Shown here one piece after another: positions 35,449 to 43,538 of a DNA stretch of 64,000 bases. The notes under the pieces were generated by a model, which saw nothing but the letters and a program-made list of their open reading frames with translations, ran no database searches and was not told the origin of the DNA. The position numbers were made by a program, and so were the translations under genes. The stretch comes from Burkholderia sp. WSM2230 (GTDB lineage: Bacteria > Pseudomonadota > Gammaproteobacteria > Burkholderiales > Burkholderiaceae). The stretch is from contig NZ_AXAJ01000010.1 of the NCBI RefSeq assembly GCF_000472445.1, forward strand, positions 160,240-224,239, in the 5' to 3' direction. Each line of letters begins with the position of its first letter. Within the stretch, counting starts at the first letter, position 1.

Positions 35449-35714
35449 GGATCGGTCACGCCAGCTCCCGAAACTCCGCAGGCCGCCGTTTTTCCAGTTG
35501 AAAAAACAGGGCGCCATATCCCCCGCATTGCCTGCGCATCAGCCTAACCGCCGCCTCCCGACCGGCGGCGAAGCCCGCCGCCACGCACCGCGCGCCCCCA
35601 TTCGACCGGCAACGCCACCCCCAATGGCACAACACTTGCGACCTCTCGCTGCACGGAGGCATCGACACGACGCTTCCGTGAGCAACAGCGCGACTCCGCG
35701 CCAGGGAGGCGGAC

Positions 35715-36875
35715 ATGGTGGACCCATCGCTCGCGTCGGACGTATCTGCAACACCAGGTTTACCTGTCGTCATCGTGTATCGGCACCAGCGTCACGCGCG
35801 TCGAGGCGGTCACGAAGGCGACACGCTGCGCGAACTTGCGCGCCAGATCGCCGAACTCAAAGGCACGCATGCTGCGTGTGAATTCCATGACGCTCGGGCC
35901 TATCCCGCGCATCGGTATCTGATTCCCGACGATACGTTGACCCTTGCGCAAGCGCACAAACTCGGAGTTCATTCAGTGCATGACCTGTACGGCGGCGTGG
36001 TGCCGTTCCCGTTCGTCGCGACCAAACTGATCGCGCACAGCCTGCCGGGCGGCGCGAGCTCCGCGCCGCCGGGATGGTCGCGTGCGCTCGGTGCACGCAT
36101 TGCGTCGCTGGTGTTGCCGGGCTACGCAGCGTTCTCGCGCGACGACGCCCGCAGCGCCGCACGTGCGCTGTGGGAGGGCGGCCGTGTGCGCGTCAAGCGT
36201 CCGTATGGAATTGGCGGCGCGGGACAGGCGCTGATCGCAAACGAGGACGAACTCGAAGCGCAACTCGACGCGCTGGGCGACGAGGCACTGCGGACCGACG
36301 GCATTTCGATTGAGCGGCATCTTGAGGCTCTCGACACGTTCAGCGTAGGGCAGGTCATGCTCGACGATCTGCTCGTGAGCTACTACGGCGTGCAGCATCT
36401 GACGCGCAACAATCATGGCCATGATGTCTATGGCGGCTCGGACCTCGTCGTGGTGCGCGGCGGCTTCGATGTCCTCGAACGGCTCGATCTTACGGCAGAC
36501 CTGCGCGAATGCATCGCGAAAGCACGCGCGTTCGATGCTGCGGTGCAGATCGACTACGCGGGATTTTTCGCGTCGAGGCGCAACTATGACGTCGCTTGCG
36601 GCATCGATGCAGCGGGCGTGCGTTATTGCGGCGTGCTCGAGCAATCGTGGCGCGTGGGCGGCGCGACGGGCGCCGAAATCGGCGCGTTGCGCACCTTCAG
36701 GGCCGAACCTGAAGCGTGTGTGGTGCGCGCATCGACACGTGAAATCTACGGAGAAAACGTGCAAGTGCCCGACGGCGCATGCGTGGTCTATCGCGGCGTC
36801 GATACGCAGGCTGGACCCATCACGAAGTTCTACACGCTCGATCGCGACACGGTGCAAAGGAGCAGCGACTCATGA
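35715..36875 (+). CDS. DUF3182 family protein (ATP-grasp-like)
   Basis: AGGGAGG lies 6 bp before the start. The 386-residue protein shows DUF3182 features: GGHEGDTLRELARQIAELKG, LYGGVVPFPFVATKLIAHSL and VRVKRPYGIGGAGQALIANE. The Lys and glycine-rich stretch resembles the nucleotide-binding part of ATP-grasp enzymes. IQIDYAGFF-like and IYGENVQVPDGACVVYRG come later. The reaction is unknown. Its stop overlaps the start of a hydrolase gene by 4 bp, so the two products probably work together. Confidence 0.8.
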   Translation: MVDPSLASDVSATPGLPVVIVYRHQRHARRGGHEGDTLRELARQIAELKGTHAACEFHDARAYPAHRYLIPDDTLTLAQAHKLGVHSVHDLYGGVVPFPFVATKLIAHSLPGGASSAPPGWSRALGARIASLVLPGYAAFSRDDARSAARALWEGGRVRVKRPYGIGGAGQALIANEDELEAQLDALGDEALRTDGISIERHLEALDTFSVGQVMLDDLLVSYYGVQHLTRNNHGHDVYGGSDLVVVRGGFDVLERLDLTADLRECIAKARAFDAAVQIDYAGFFASRRNYDVACGIDAAGVRYCGVLEQSWRVGGATGAEIGALRTFRAEPEACVVRASTREIYGENVQVPDGACVVYRGVDTQAGPITKFYTLDRDTVQRSSDS

Positions 36876-37648
36876 CGGCAGACCGTTACCAGTTACACAT
36901 CAAGCTCGAACGCGGCCATCTCGACGGCACCATGCTCGTTCCCAAGACAGCAGTGCCAGGCGTACTTTTTGTCCACGGTTGGGGCGGCAATCAGGAGCAG
37001 TATCTGGAGCGCGCGCGGCAGGCGGCGGCGCTTGGCTGCGTGTGCCTGACGTTCGACCTCACAGGCCATGCACGCACGCAAAGCGAACAGCAGACAGTCA
37101 CGCGCGAAACGAATCTCAACGACCTGCTTGCCGCGTACGACACGCTCGCCGCGCATCCGTCCATCGACCGGGATTCCGTCGCCGTCATCGGCAGCAGCTA
37201 TGGCGGCTATCTGGCGGCGATTCTGACGGAACTGCGCCCGGTGCGATGGCTGGGCCTGCGCGTGCCCGCGCTCTATCTCGACGACGGCTGGAATACGCCG
37301 AAGCGCGCACTGCATGTCGAGCATGATCTGGTCGCGTACCGCAAGCGCATTGTGCCGGCCACGGAAAACCGCGCTCTGCGTGCCGCTGCGAATTTCCACG
37401 GCGATGTGCTGCTGGTCGAATCCGAGCATGACCAGATCGTTCCGCACACGGTGATCGCCAGCTATTTGCAGGCGTTTCTGCAGGCGCACTCGCTCACCTA
37501 TCGCATGATCGAGGGCGCGGACCACGGCCTTTCCGACGTCGGCAGCCAGCGCGCTTACACGGACCTCATTGTGAACTGGCTCTCGGAGATGGTTCAGGGC
37601 TCACGTGCCGGCAGCCGCGGCGCGGCGCGCAATCACGCGAAAGTGTAG
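36872..37648 (+). CDS. Alpha/beta hydrolase coupled to DUF3182
   Basis: The start overlaps the DUF3182 stop (ATGA). The 258-residue protein has LFVHGWGGNQEQYLERAR, LTFDLTGHART, the Ser elbow VIGSSYGGYLAA (about 106), the acid in LVESEHDQIVP (about 206) and His in EGADHGLS (about 235). The order and SSYGG elbow resemble acyl-peptide or dienelactone-type hydrolases. No signal peptide. Tight coupling suggests it cleaves or edits the DUF3182 product or substrate (inference). Confidence 0.85.
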   Translation: MTADRYQLHIKLERGHLDGTMLVPKTAVPGVLFVHGWGGNQEQYLERARQAAALGCVCLTFDLTGHARTQSEQQTVTRETNLNDLLAAYDTLAAHPSIDRDSVAVIGSSYGGYLAAILTELRPVRWLGLRVPALYLDDGWNTPKRALHVEHDLVAYRKRIVPATENRALRAAANFHGDVLLVESEHDQIVPHTVIASYLQAFLQAHSLTYRMIEGADHGLSDVGSQRAYTDLIVNWLSEMVQGSRAGSRGAARNHAKV

Positions 37649-37680
37649 GCAGATATCGCCGGCTCTTCGCGTGATTGCGC
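37627..37680. terminator. Long inverted repeat between convergent genes
   Basis: GCGCAATCACGCGAA (37627-37641) and its exact complement (37666-37680) flank 24 nt that include the hydrolase stop. No T-run follows. It lies between two convergent genes and may end both transcripts. Confidence 0.5.
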
Positions 37681-37720
37681 CGCGCGCATTTCCGCGCGAT
37701 ACATGGTGCCGCCGGATGTA

Positions 37721-38359
37721 TCAGACGGACTCCTGATCATCCGCGTCGAACGATCCGGTTCGCACCTCGCCGCCGCGCGCGTAGCGAGTGATGATCACGC
37801 CATACGGCGTACTGACCGACTGCGCGAGTGTGAACGCAGCCGCAGGCGCGTTCTCGCTGAACAGGCGCTTGCCCCGCCCAAGTATCACGGGATAAATCAC
37901 AAGCCGTAGCTCGTCGATCAGATCGGCGGCAAGCAATTGGGCGACCATGTTGCCGCTGCCGAATGTCAGCAGATCTGCGCCGTGCTGTTGTTTGAGCGCG
38001 CGTACCGCGTCGGTGAGGCCGCCTGCGAGCGCGCGGCTCTCCTGCCACTCCAGCGTGTCCGGCCGATGCGTCGCGACGTGCTTGGGCACGCCGTTCAGCA
38101 GATCGGCAATGGCGCGGCTCGCGGAACCGGCCGGCACGTGCGGCCAATACCCCGCAAATATGTCATACGTGCAGCGTCCGAGCAGTAGTTCGAACCGCTC
38201 CGCGAATAGCTCCTGCAAGTAGCCGGAGATCGCGTCGTCGGCATACGGCACGATCCAGCCGCCAAGTCGGAAGTCGCCGCTCGGGTCTTCGCGCGGGCCA
38301 CCCGGCGCCTGAATGACGCCGTCCAGACTGATGAATGCGGAAACGGTGAGCTTGCGCAT
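37721..38359 (-). CDS. Dihydrofolate reductase-family (RibD C-terminal-like) protein
   Basis: The start at 38359 (GGAGA upstream) gives 212 residues. RKLTVSAFISLDGVIQAPGG opens the family pattern, followed by LLLGRCTYDIFAGYWPH, LTFGSGNMVAQLLAADLIDE and LRLVIYPVILGRGKRLF, which are marks of the YwjB/RibD-C group of NADPH-binding reductase-like proteins. The substrate is unknown. It stands alone, convergent with the hydrolase gene. Confidence 0.85.
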   Translation of the reverse strand: MRKLTVSAFISLDGVIQAPGGPREDPSGDFRLGGWIVPYADDAISGYLQELFAERFELLLGRCTYDIFAGYWPHVPAGSASRAIADLLNGVPKHVATHRPDTLEWQESRALAGGLTDAVRALKQQHGADLLTFGSGNMVAQLLAADLIDELRLVIYPVILGRGKRLFSENAPAAAFTLAQSVSTPYGVIITRYARGGEVRTGSFDADDQESV

Positions 38360-38466
38360 AAGCTTTCTCCAGGTTGACGGACGCGATGTGTCCGTCATCA
38401 CGACGAGCGGGCGAGAACGGAATCGACAGCGCCGGGGCTTTATCGATCCAGGTCTGCGGATTGAGA

Positions 38467-38847
38467 TCAATCGCGATCTTTGTCGTCTCGCCGGTTCACG
38501 CTCGGTCCTGGCGGCGCCGCGGCAGCGCAGGCTTCAAGCGCGACGACTGCGCGTTTCGCGATGTCGACGGTTTCGGTGCAGGCATGGACGTCTCGCAGCA
38601 TGGTGCAACGGGTGCCCCAGCCGAGCTTCGACAAGGCGGCGCGCAACTTCGCCAGCGCCGCGTGCGGCGAACCGTTGTCAGCAACCAGCGAAGCGAGGTC
38701 GAATGCGCTGCCGGCCGGAGTCGTGATTACCGTCGGACAACTCGATACGGCATCGGCGCTCCACACGAAGAGGGCCAGCGCGAGGCCGATGGTGCCCGGC
38801 CGCAAACCGGCGCGGACAGTGGAATGCGTATTCATCGATACGGTCAT
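38467..38847 (-). CDS. Small secreted hypothetical protein
   Basis: A GGGAG site precedes the ATG at 38847, giving 126 residues. The signal peptide is RPGTIGLALALFVWSADA. The mature part has FDLASLVADNGSPHAALAKL and four Cys (SSCPT, TRCTM, HACTE, EACAA), which could form two disulfides in the periplasm. It ends in a charged NRRDDKDRD tail. I do not recognise a family. Confidence 0.6.
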   Translation of the reverse strand: MTVSMNTHSTVRAGLRPGTIGLALALFVWSADAVSSCPTVITTPAGSAFDLASLVADNGSPHAALAKLRAALSKLGWGTRCTMLRDVHACTETVDIAKRAVVALEACAAAAPPGPSVNRRDDKDRD

Positions 38848-39323
38848 GGGAAACTCCCGGACGGCGTCGCTGCGATACCGGTCGCATGTCACGGACCAGT
38901 ATCGGCGGGGCACTTTTCATTCCGCTTGCAACAGGCGGCGAACGCGCGCCTCAACGCTTGCAATGGAGCCGCTCGAGCGCCTTGCGTTACTTGTGCCACC
39001 TATATGCACAAGCGTAAAACGCCAATATCGGGCGGACACGGCCGTCGCGAATATTCCCCTTGCGAATGTATCACTTCATGAATGTGGTCAATGGGCTGAA
39101 CCAGCCCTTCAACCACTGCACGGCGGGCGCCTCGTGTCTATCCAGCAGATCGATGGCCGCGAGATCCGTATGGAAATCAAACTTTGCCTTATCTCCGCCG
39201 TGGTCTTGTCCCTCAATAGTCCGTCTGGCCGGTTCGCGTCGTGCCGTCCGGCCATGCACGTTGATGCACGTTGGTGGGGGCAATCTTCCGGCCCGGCTCG
39301 AGTGAAGCGCGTCGCGCGCAACG
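38848..39323. other. 476-bp gap, possible ORF scrap
   Basis: A minus-strand frame ending at 39071 contains FHTDLAAIDLLDRHEAPAVQ followed by WLKGWFSPLTTF, which looks like a real protein end, but its upstream part is low-complexity Arg-rich sequence without a start signal. It may be a leftover of a lost gene. No other feature seen. Confidence 0.35.
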
Positions 39324-39851
39324 CTATGCGCGATCCGTCGAGGAACGGAAATGGCCTTCGAGCATATCCGCGAGCCGCCATACCGGGCACGGCCTGCGGC
39401 ATAGACCGTCAAAGCCGGCCTGGCGGATGTCGCTCGGGCTTTCGAATGGAAACACGCTTGTCATCGCGACTATCAGAACCCCATCAAACTCGGGATTGCG
39501 GGCAGCCTTGCGCACAAACTGGAAGCCGTCCCCGCGGCATAGCCGCGTGTCGAGCAGCAACGCGCGCGGTTTCCAGTGCTCGAGCATCAGCTCGAGATTG
39601 TCGAGCGTGGATGTGGCGACGGCCACGAAATCCTTGAGCCTCAGCAGCAGGGCGATGGACTCTCCCGCCGGCACGTCGGCGTGGGCGATCACCACGCTGC
39701 GCGAGTCGACCGCGCTCGGAGAACGCTTGACGCGCCACAGCGCGAACTGTCCCTCGTCTTCATGTGGCGGGCGGTGACTCATTGCGCGGGATTCAGTCCA
39801 CCTGATTGACTGCACGAATTGGCGCGGGCTGGTCCTCGGCACGGTTTCCAT
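39324..39851 (-). CDS. Stand-alone receiver-domain protein, atypical
   Basis: This 175-residue protein has one CheY-like domain (about 50-165) and no output domain. The phospho-acceptor Asp is in ALLLDTRLCRGDGF and the Thr/Ser in VAMTSVF. The acidic pair at the first strand is reduced to VVIAHADV, and the conserved Lys is Arg in FDGLCRRPCP. These changes predict weak or absent phosphorylation. Start choice is open: 39851, or 39782 (MSHRPP). No kinase gene is adjacent. Confidence 0.65.
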   Translation of the reverse strand: METVPRTSPRQFVQSIRWTESRAMSHRPPHEDEGQFALWRVKRSPSAVDSRSVVIAHADVPAGESIALLLRLKDFVAVATSTLDNLELMLEHWKPRALLLDTRLCRGDGFQFVRKAARNPEFDGVLIVAMTSVFPFESPSDIRQAGFDGLCRRPCPVWRLADMLEGHFRSSTDRA

Positions 39852-40442
39852 GTGCGCCAGTCGGGGGATGATTTCACATCGCCGAAGGGCCGTCTATGGC
39901 GATCAATGCCACCTCCTGTCACTTTTCGGCCAGCTGATTGCAGGCTGCGTTGTTTTTTTGCGACTTTGTAAGGTACTCATTGCGCGAACACCTTCGTATT
40001 AGCGGCTTTTGCGGGGAAAACGCGGTCTTTCATACAAAACACCCGATTTTCAGGCCCCACAAATATGGCTACGATTTGTAAGGCGTCAGCGTTCCCAAAC
40101 GTTCGGCGTGTGTGTTTGTTTTTGCCGCAGCTCTGTCTGCGGCTTTTTTCTATGTGTGCCTTCGCTTCGCGCTTTGCGCTTTGCGCGTGCGGCTCTCATA
40201 TCGCCATGCGCGACGCGTGCTTCATTTCGTGCAACGCCGCCAGGTGAACCGGCGCATCCCCTCACGAAAACCGCTTCCCGCGCATGGCTCACAGACGCCA
40301 CAGATAGCGTTTCCGCGCTGGTCTGCGTGCTGCGCTCCCTCGCCTTCCGTTCCACTTGCGGCTCTCTGGTAAACCCGCTTGCGTGGCAATTTTGATGCGC
40401 CTATATTGCTATACACCATCAACTATTACGATGCGATAAATC
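39852..40442. other. 591-bp intergenic region with terminator-like hairpin
   Basis: No protein gene is supported. The region is AT-richer than its surroundings up to about 40150. It holds an intrinsic-terminator-like hairpin at 40124-40149 with no gene ending before it. The right end (40400-40440) carries the promoter motifs of the enoyl-CoA hydratase operon. Confidence 0.5.
40010..40149 (+). ncRNA. Candidate small RNA ending in intrinsic terminator
   Basis: GCCGCAG (40124) and CTGCGGC (40137) form a 7-bp stem with a 6-nt loop, followed at once by TTTTTT (40144-40149). No plus-strand gene lies upstream to use it. The 110 bp before it contain no frame with coding character, so a small RNA or a leader transcript is possible. 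The 5' end given is a guess. No known RNA family was recognised. Confidence 0.3.
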
Positions 40443-41204
40443 ATGAGCAATGACGTGCTGTTCTCGAATCACGGCCGCGTCGCGGTCATCACTTTGAACC
40501 GCCCGGAGCGGCTGAACGCATGGACGACGCCGATGCGCGAGAAGATCATCGAGGCGCTCGAGCGTTTTAATCGTGACCCGGAAGTGGCCGCGATCATCAT
40601 GACGGGTGCCGGCAATCGCGCGTTCTCGGCGGGCCAGGACCTGTCGGAGGCTCACGATTTCGACGGCGAACGCGCGGTGGCGTGGGTCAAGGAATGGCAG
40701 CGCTACTACACGGCGCTGCGTAGCCTCTCGAAGCCGCTCGTCATGGCGCTCAACGGCACGGCCGCGGGCTCGGCGTTTCAGGTGGCGCTGCTCGGCGATA
40801 TCCGCGTCGGTCATTCCGGCGTGCGCATGGGGCAGCCCGAGATCAACGCGGGCATTGCGAGCACGACCGGGCCGTGGATCATGAACGCGATGCTCGGCAT
40901 GTCGCGCACCATCGAGCTGACACTGACAGGCCGCTTGATGGACGCGGAAGAGTGCTATCGCATCGGCCTGATTCATCACCTCGTCGACGAAGAGAAGGTG
41001 TTCGACAAGGCGCTGGAAATCGCCACCGAACTCGCGGCCAAGCCGCCCGTTGCGATGCGGCTGGACAAACAGCGTTTTCGCGAAATGACGGAGCCGGGTT
41101 TCATCGACTGCATCGAAGCGGGCGAGCGCATTCAGCGTGAAGCGTACGACTCCGGCGAACCCGCACGCATGATGGAATACTTCTTCCGTAAGCGCGCGAA
41201 GTAG
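40443..41204 (+). CDS. Enoyl-CoA hydratase/isomerase family protein
   Basis: This 253-residue crotonase-fold protein has ITLNRPERLNAWTTPMREKI, the CoA/oxyanion stretches RAFSAGQDLSEA (about 62) and ALNGTAAGSAFQVALLGDIR (about 103), and MGQPEINAGIASTTG (about 126). One catalytic Glu (PEIN) can be seen. It is the first gene of a plus-strand operon with ABC transporter, acyl-CoA ligase and IclR genes. It would act on the CoA thioester made by the ligase at 45347-46906. Confidence 0.87.
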   Translation: MSNDVLFSNHGRVAVITLNRPERLNAWTTPMREKIIEALERFNRDPEVAAIIMTGAGNRAFSAGQDLSEAHDFDGERAVAWVKEWQRYYTALRSLSKPLVMALNGTAAGSAFQVALLGDIRVGHSGVRMGQPEINAGIASTTGPWIMNAMLGMSRTIELTLTGRLMDAEECYRIGLIHHLVDEEKVFDKALEIATELAAKPPVAMRLDKQRFREMTEPGFIDCIEAGERIQREAYDSGEPARMMEYFFRKRAK

Positions 41205-41360
41205 CCGGTCGCGGGCAAGGCGCGCGGTGCTGCCCGTGGTCAGTGTGGTCTGTCGCGTGCTCGGGCCGATATGCAGTCCGGCGCTCGCGCCCCTCGCCAA
41301 TCCAGCCGCAACGCCAAGTCGAGCCGTTCCAATCTCAACCTTAGTGCGGAGACCTGAACA

Positions 41361-42422
41361 ATGACGCAAGACTTCAACCCGGCGCGCCGCCGGATTCTTC
41401 ATGGCGCGGGCGCGCTTGCCGTGGCGAGCGCGCTGCCGCTCGCCGCGCGTGCGCAGGCAAAGCAGATCGTGGTGTCGGACCCGGGCGGTCCTTATACGAC
41501 CGCCTATCGCGAAGCGTTCTACGATCCGTTCGAGAAAGCGACCGGCATCAAGGTGGTGAGTGTCGCGCGCGAATCGCAGCCCGTTGCGCAATTCGCGGCG
41601 ATGGTGCAAACCAGGAATTACGTGTGGGACGTCACCACGCTGACGCTCTCCGCCGACATTCCGTACCTCGAAGCGAAGGGCCTGCTCGAACCCATCGGCC
41701 TGAAGGCGGGCGACTATCCGGACATCATGCCCGAAGCGATCACGCCGAACTGGCTGGGCGTGGACGTGTATTCGACCGTGCTCGCGTATCGTGCGGACAG
41801 GTTCAAGGACAATGGACCGAAAACCTGGGCGGACTTCTGGGACGTGAAGAAATACCCGGGCCGCCGCTGTCTGCGGCGCAGTCCGCTCGACACGCTCGAA
41901 CAGGCGCTGCTTGCCGACGGCGTGCCGCTCGACAAGCTGTATCCGCTCGACGTCGACCGCGCATTCAGGAGCCTCGACAGGATCAAGCCGCACGTCAACA
42001 TCTGGTGGACCTCCGGCGCGCAGGCGATGCAGGCGATCCAGAGCGGCGACGTCGATATGATCTCGACGTGGAACGGCCGCGCGCAAGCCGCGAAAGACGC
42101 GGGCGCGCCGGTTTCAATCGTGTGGAATCAAGGGCTTTACTCGATCGAGGGTTGGGGCATTCCGAAGGGCACGCCGCGCGCGGATGCGGCGAAGCAGTTC
42201 GTGCGCTTTTGCGCCGACGCGAAGCGCCAGGCGCTGCTCACGCGCACGCTTGCCTACGGGCCGACCAACAGGAAAGCGTTCGAGACGATTGCGAAAGACC
42301 GTGCAACGCTGTTGCCCACGGCGCCGGAGAACATTCGCGACATGCGGCTGCCGAGTCCGCAATGGTGGGAAGCGAACCGTCAGAAAGTCACCGAACGGTT
42401 CAATTCGTGGATCATTTCGTAA
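41361..42422 (+). CDS. PotD-like periplasmic substrate-binding protein
   Basis: This 353-residue protein has a twin-arginine-like leader (ARRRILHGAGALAVASALPL then AARA). The mature part begins QIVVSDPGGPYTTAYREAFY, then PFEKATGIKVVSV and WWTSGAQAMQAIQSGDVDMI, the pattern of the spermidine/putrescine (PotD/PotF) family. WDVTTLTLSADIPYLEAKGL follows. It feeds the ATPase and fused permease just downstream (10 and 1116 bp). The ligand is unknown; a carboxylate-bearing or amine compound that is later CoA-activated is the natural guess. Confidence 0.88.
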   Translation: MTQDFNPARRRILHGAGALAVASALPLAARAQAKQIVVSDPGGPYTTAYREAFYDPFEKATGIKVVSVARESQPVAQFAAMVQTRNYVWDVTTLTLSADIPYLEAKGLLEPIGLKAGDYPDIMPEAITPNWLGVDVYSTVLAYRADRFKDNGPKTWADFWDVKKYPGRRCLRRSPLDTLEQALLADGVPLDKLYPLDVDRAFRSLDRIKPHVNIWWTSGAQAMQAIQSGDVDMISTWNGRAQAAKDAGAPVSIVWNQGLYSIEGWGIPKGTPRADAAKQFVRFCADAKRQALLTRTLAYGPTNRKAFETIAKDRATLLPTAPENIRDMRLPSPQWWEANRQKVTERFNSWIIS

Positions 42423-42432
42423 GGACTGCACG

Positions 42433-43527
42433 ATGAGCTCGAAACTCGAGGCGATAGGCATTGCCAAGCGCTACGGCGACGCGGTGGCGCTGGAACCGAC
42501 GGACCTCGCCGTGCAGGCGGGCGAATTCCTGACGCTGCTCGGTCCGTCGGGTTCGGGCAAGACCACGCTGCTGCAGATGATCTCGGGCCTCGTCGCGCCG
42601 AGCGCGGGGCGCATCGAGATCGACGGACGCGACGTCACCTACGTAGAGCCAGGCAAGCGCGGCATCGGCATGGTGTTCCAGAGCTATGCGCTCTTTCCGC
42701 ACATGAGCGTGTGGGACAACGTCGCCTATGGTTTGCGCATGCGCCGCAAATCGCGCGACGAAGTACGCGCGGCCGTCGACAGTGCGCTGGCGATGGTGCG
42801 CATGACCGACTACGCGAAGCGCTTTCCGAAGGAGCTATCGGGCGGGCAGCAGCAGCGCATCGCGCTCGCGCGTTGCTTTGCCTACCGGCCGTCGGTGATT
42901 CTGCTCGACGAGCCGCTCGGCGCACTCGACAAGAAACTGCGCGAGCACATGCAGTCCGAAATTCGCCGCCTGCACAAGGAGCTCGGTGCGACCTTCGTCT
43001 ACGTCACGCACGATCAGGACGAGGCGCTCACGTTATCCGACCGCATTTGCCTCATGAATCAGGCGCGCATCGAGCAGGTGGGCACGCCCGCCGATCTGTA
43101 CGACCGTCCTGCGACGCGCTTCGCGGCCGGCTTCATCGGTCATTCGAATCTGCTGGAAGGCGCGCTCGACGCGACCCGCGGCGCAAGCGGCGAACCGATT
43201 CTGCTCGCGGCGGGTGGCCGCATTCCGTTGCCGATGAGCGCTCTGGAAACCATCAGGACGACGAACGGAAAGGGCGCTTTCGCTTCCGGTGAGCGCCACA
43301 CGCTGCTCGTGCGTCCAGAAGCACCGCGCATTGTCGAACCGGCAAGCGGGTTTGTCGACGGCACGATCGCGGACATTGTGTTCTTTGGCAGCGATACGCG
43401 CGTGCAACTCGCGATGAACGACGGCAGCGAGCTCACCGTGCGCTGCGAGCGGAGCCTGTCGCCGCGCATCGGTGACAGGGTGGGTCTCTTATGGGATCCG
43501 TATCGCACGACGCTCTTGCATAGCTGA
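42433..43527 (+). CDS. ABC transporter ATP-binding protein (PotA-like)
   Basis: The start at 42433 gives 364 residues. Walker A is LLGPSGSGKTTLL (about 36), the Q loop GMVFQSYALFPHM, the signature LSGGQQQRIALAR, Walker B VILLDEPLGALD and the switch His VYVTHDQDEAL. Residues 240-360 form the TOBE domain found in PotA/MalK-type ATPases (LLVRPEAPRIVEP). It lies 10 bp after the binding-protein gene. Confidence 0.93.
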   Translation: MSSKLEAIGIAKRYGDAVALEPTDLAVQAGEFLTLLGPSGSGKTTLLQMISGLVAPSAGRIEIDGRDVTYVEPGKRGIGMVFQSYALFPHMSVWDNVAYGLRMRRKSRDEVRAAVDSALAMVRMTDYAKRFPKELSGGQQQRIALARCFAYRPSVILLDEPLGALDKKLREHMQSEIRRLHKELGATFVYVTHDQDEALTLSDRICLMNQARIEQVGTPADLYDRPATRFAAGFIGHSNLLEGALDATRGASGEPILLAAGGRIPLPMSALETIRTTNGKGAFASGERHTLLVRPEAPRIVEPASGFVDGTIADIVFFGSDTRVQLAMNDGSELTVRCERSLSPRIGDRVGLLWDPYRTTLLHS

Positions 43528-43538
43528 AAGGGATTGGA

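Noticed and set aside
40419..42086. A 555-codon minus-strand open frame
   Set aside because: It is antisense to the enoyl-CoA hydratase and binding-protein genes, rich in Arg and His, and has no domain.
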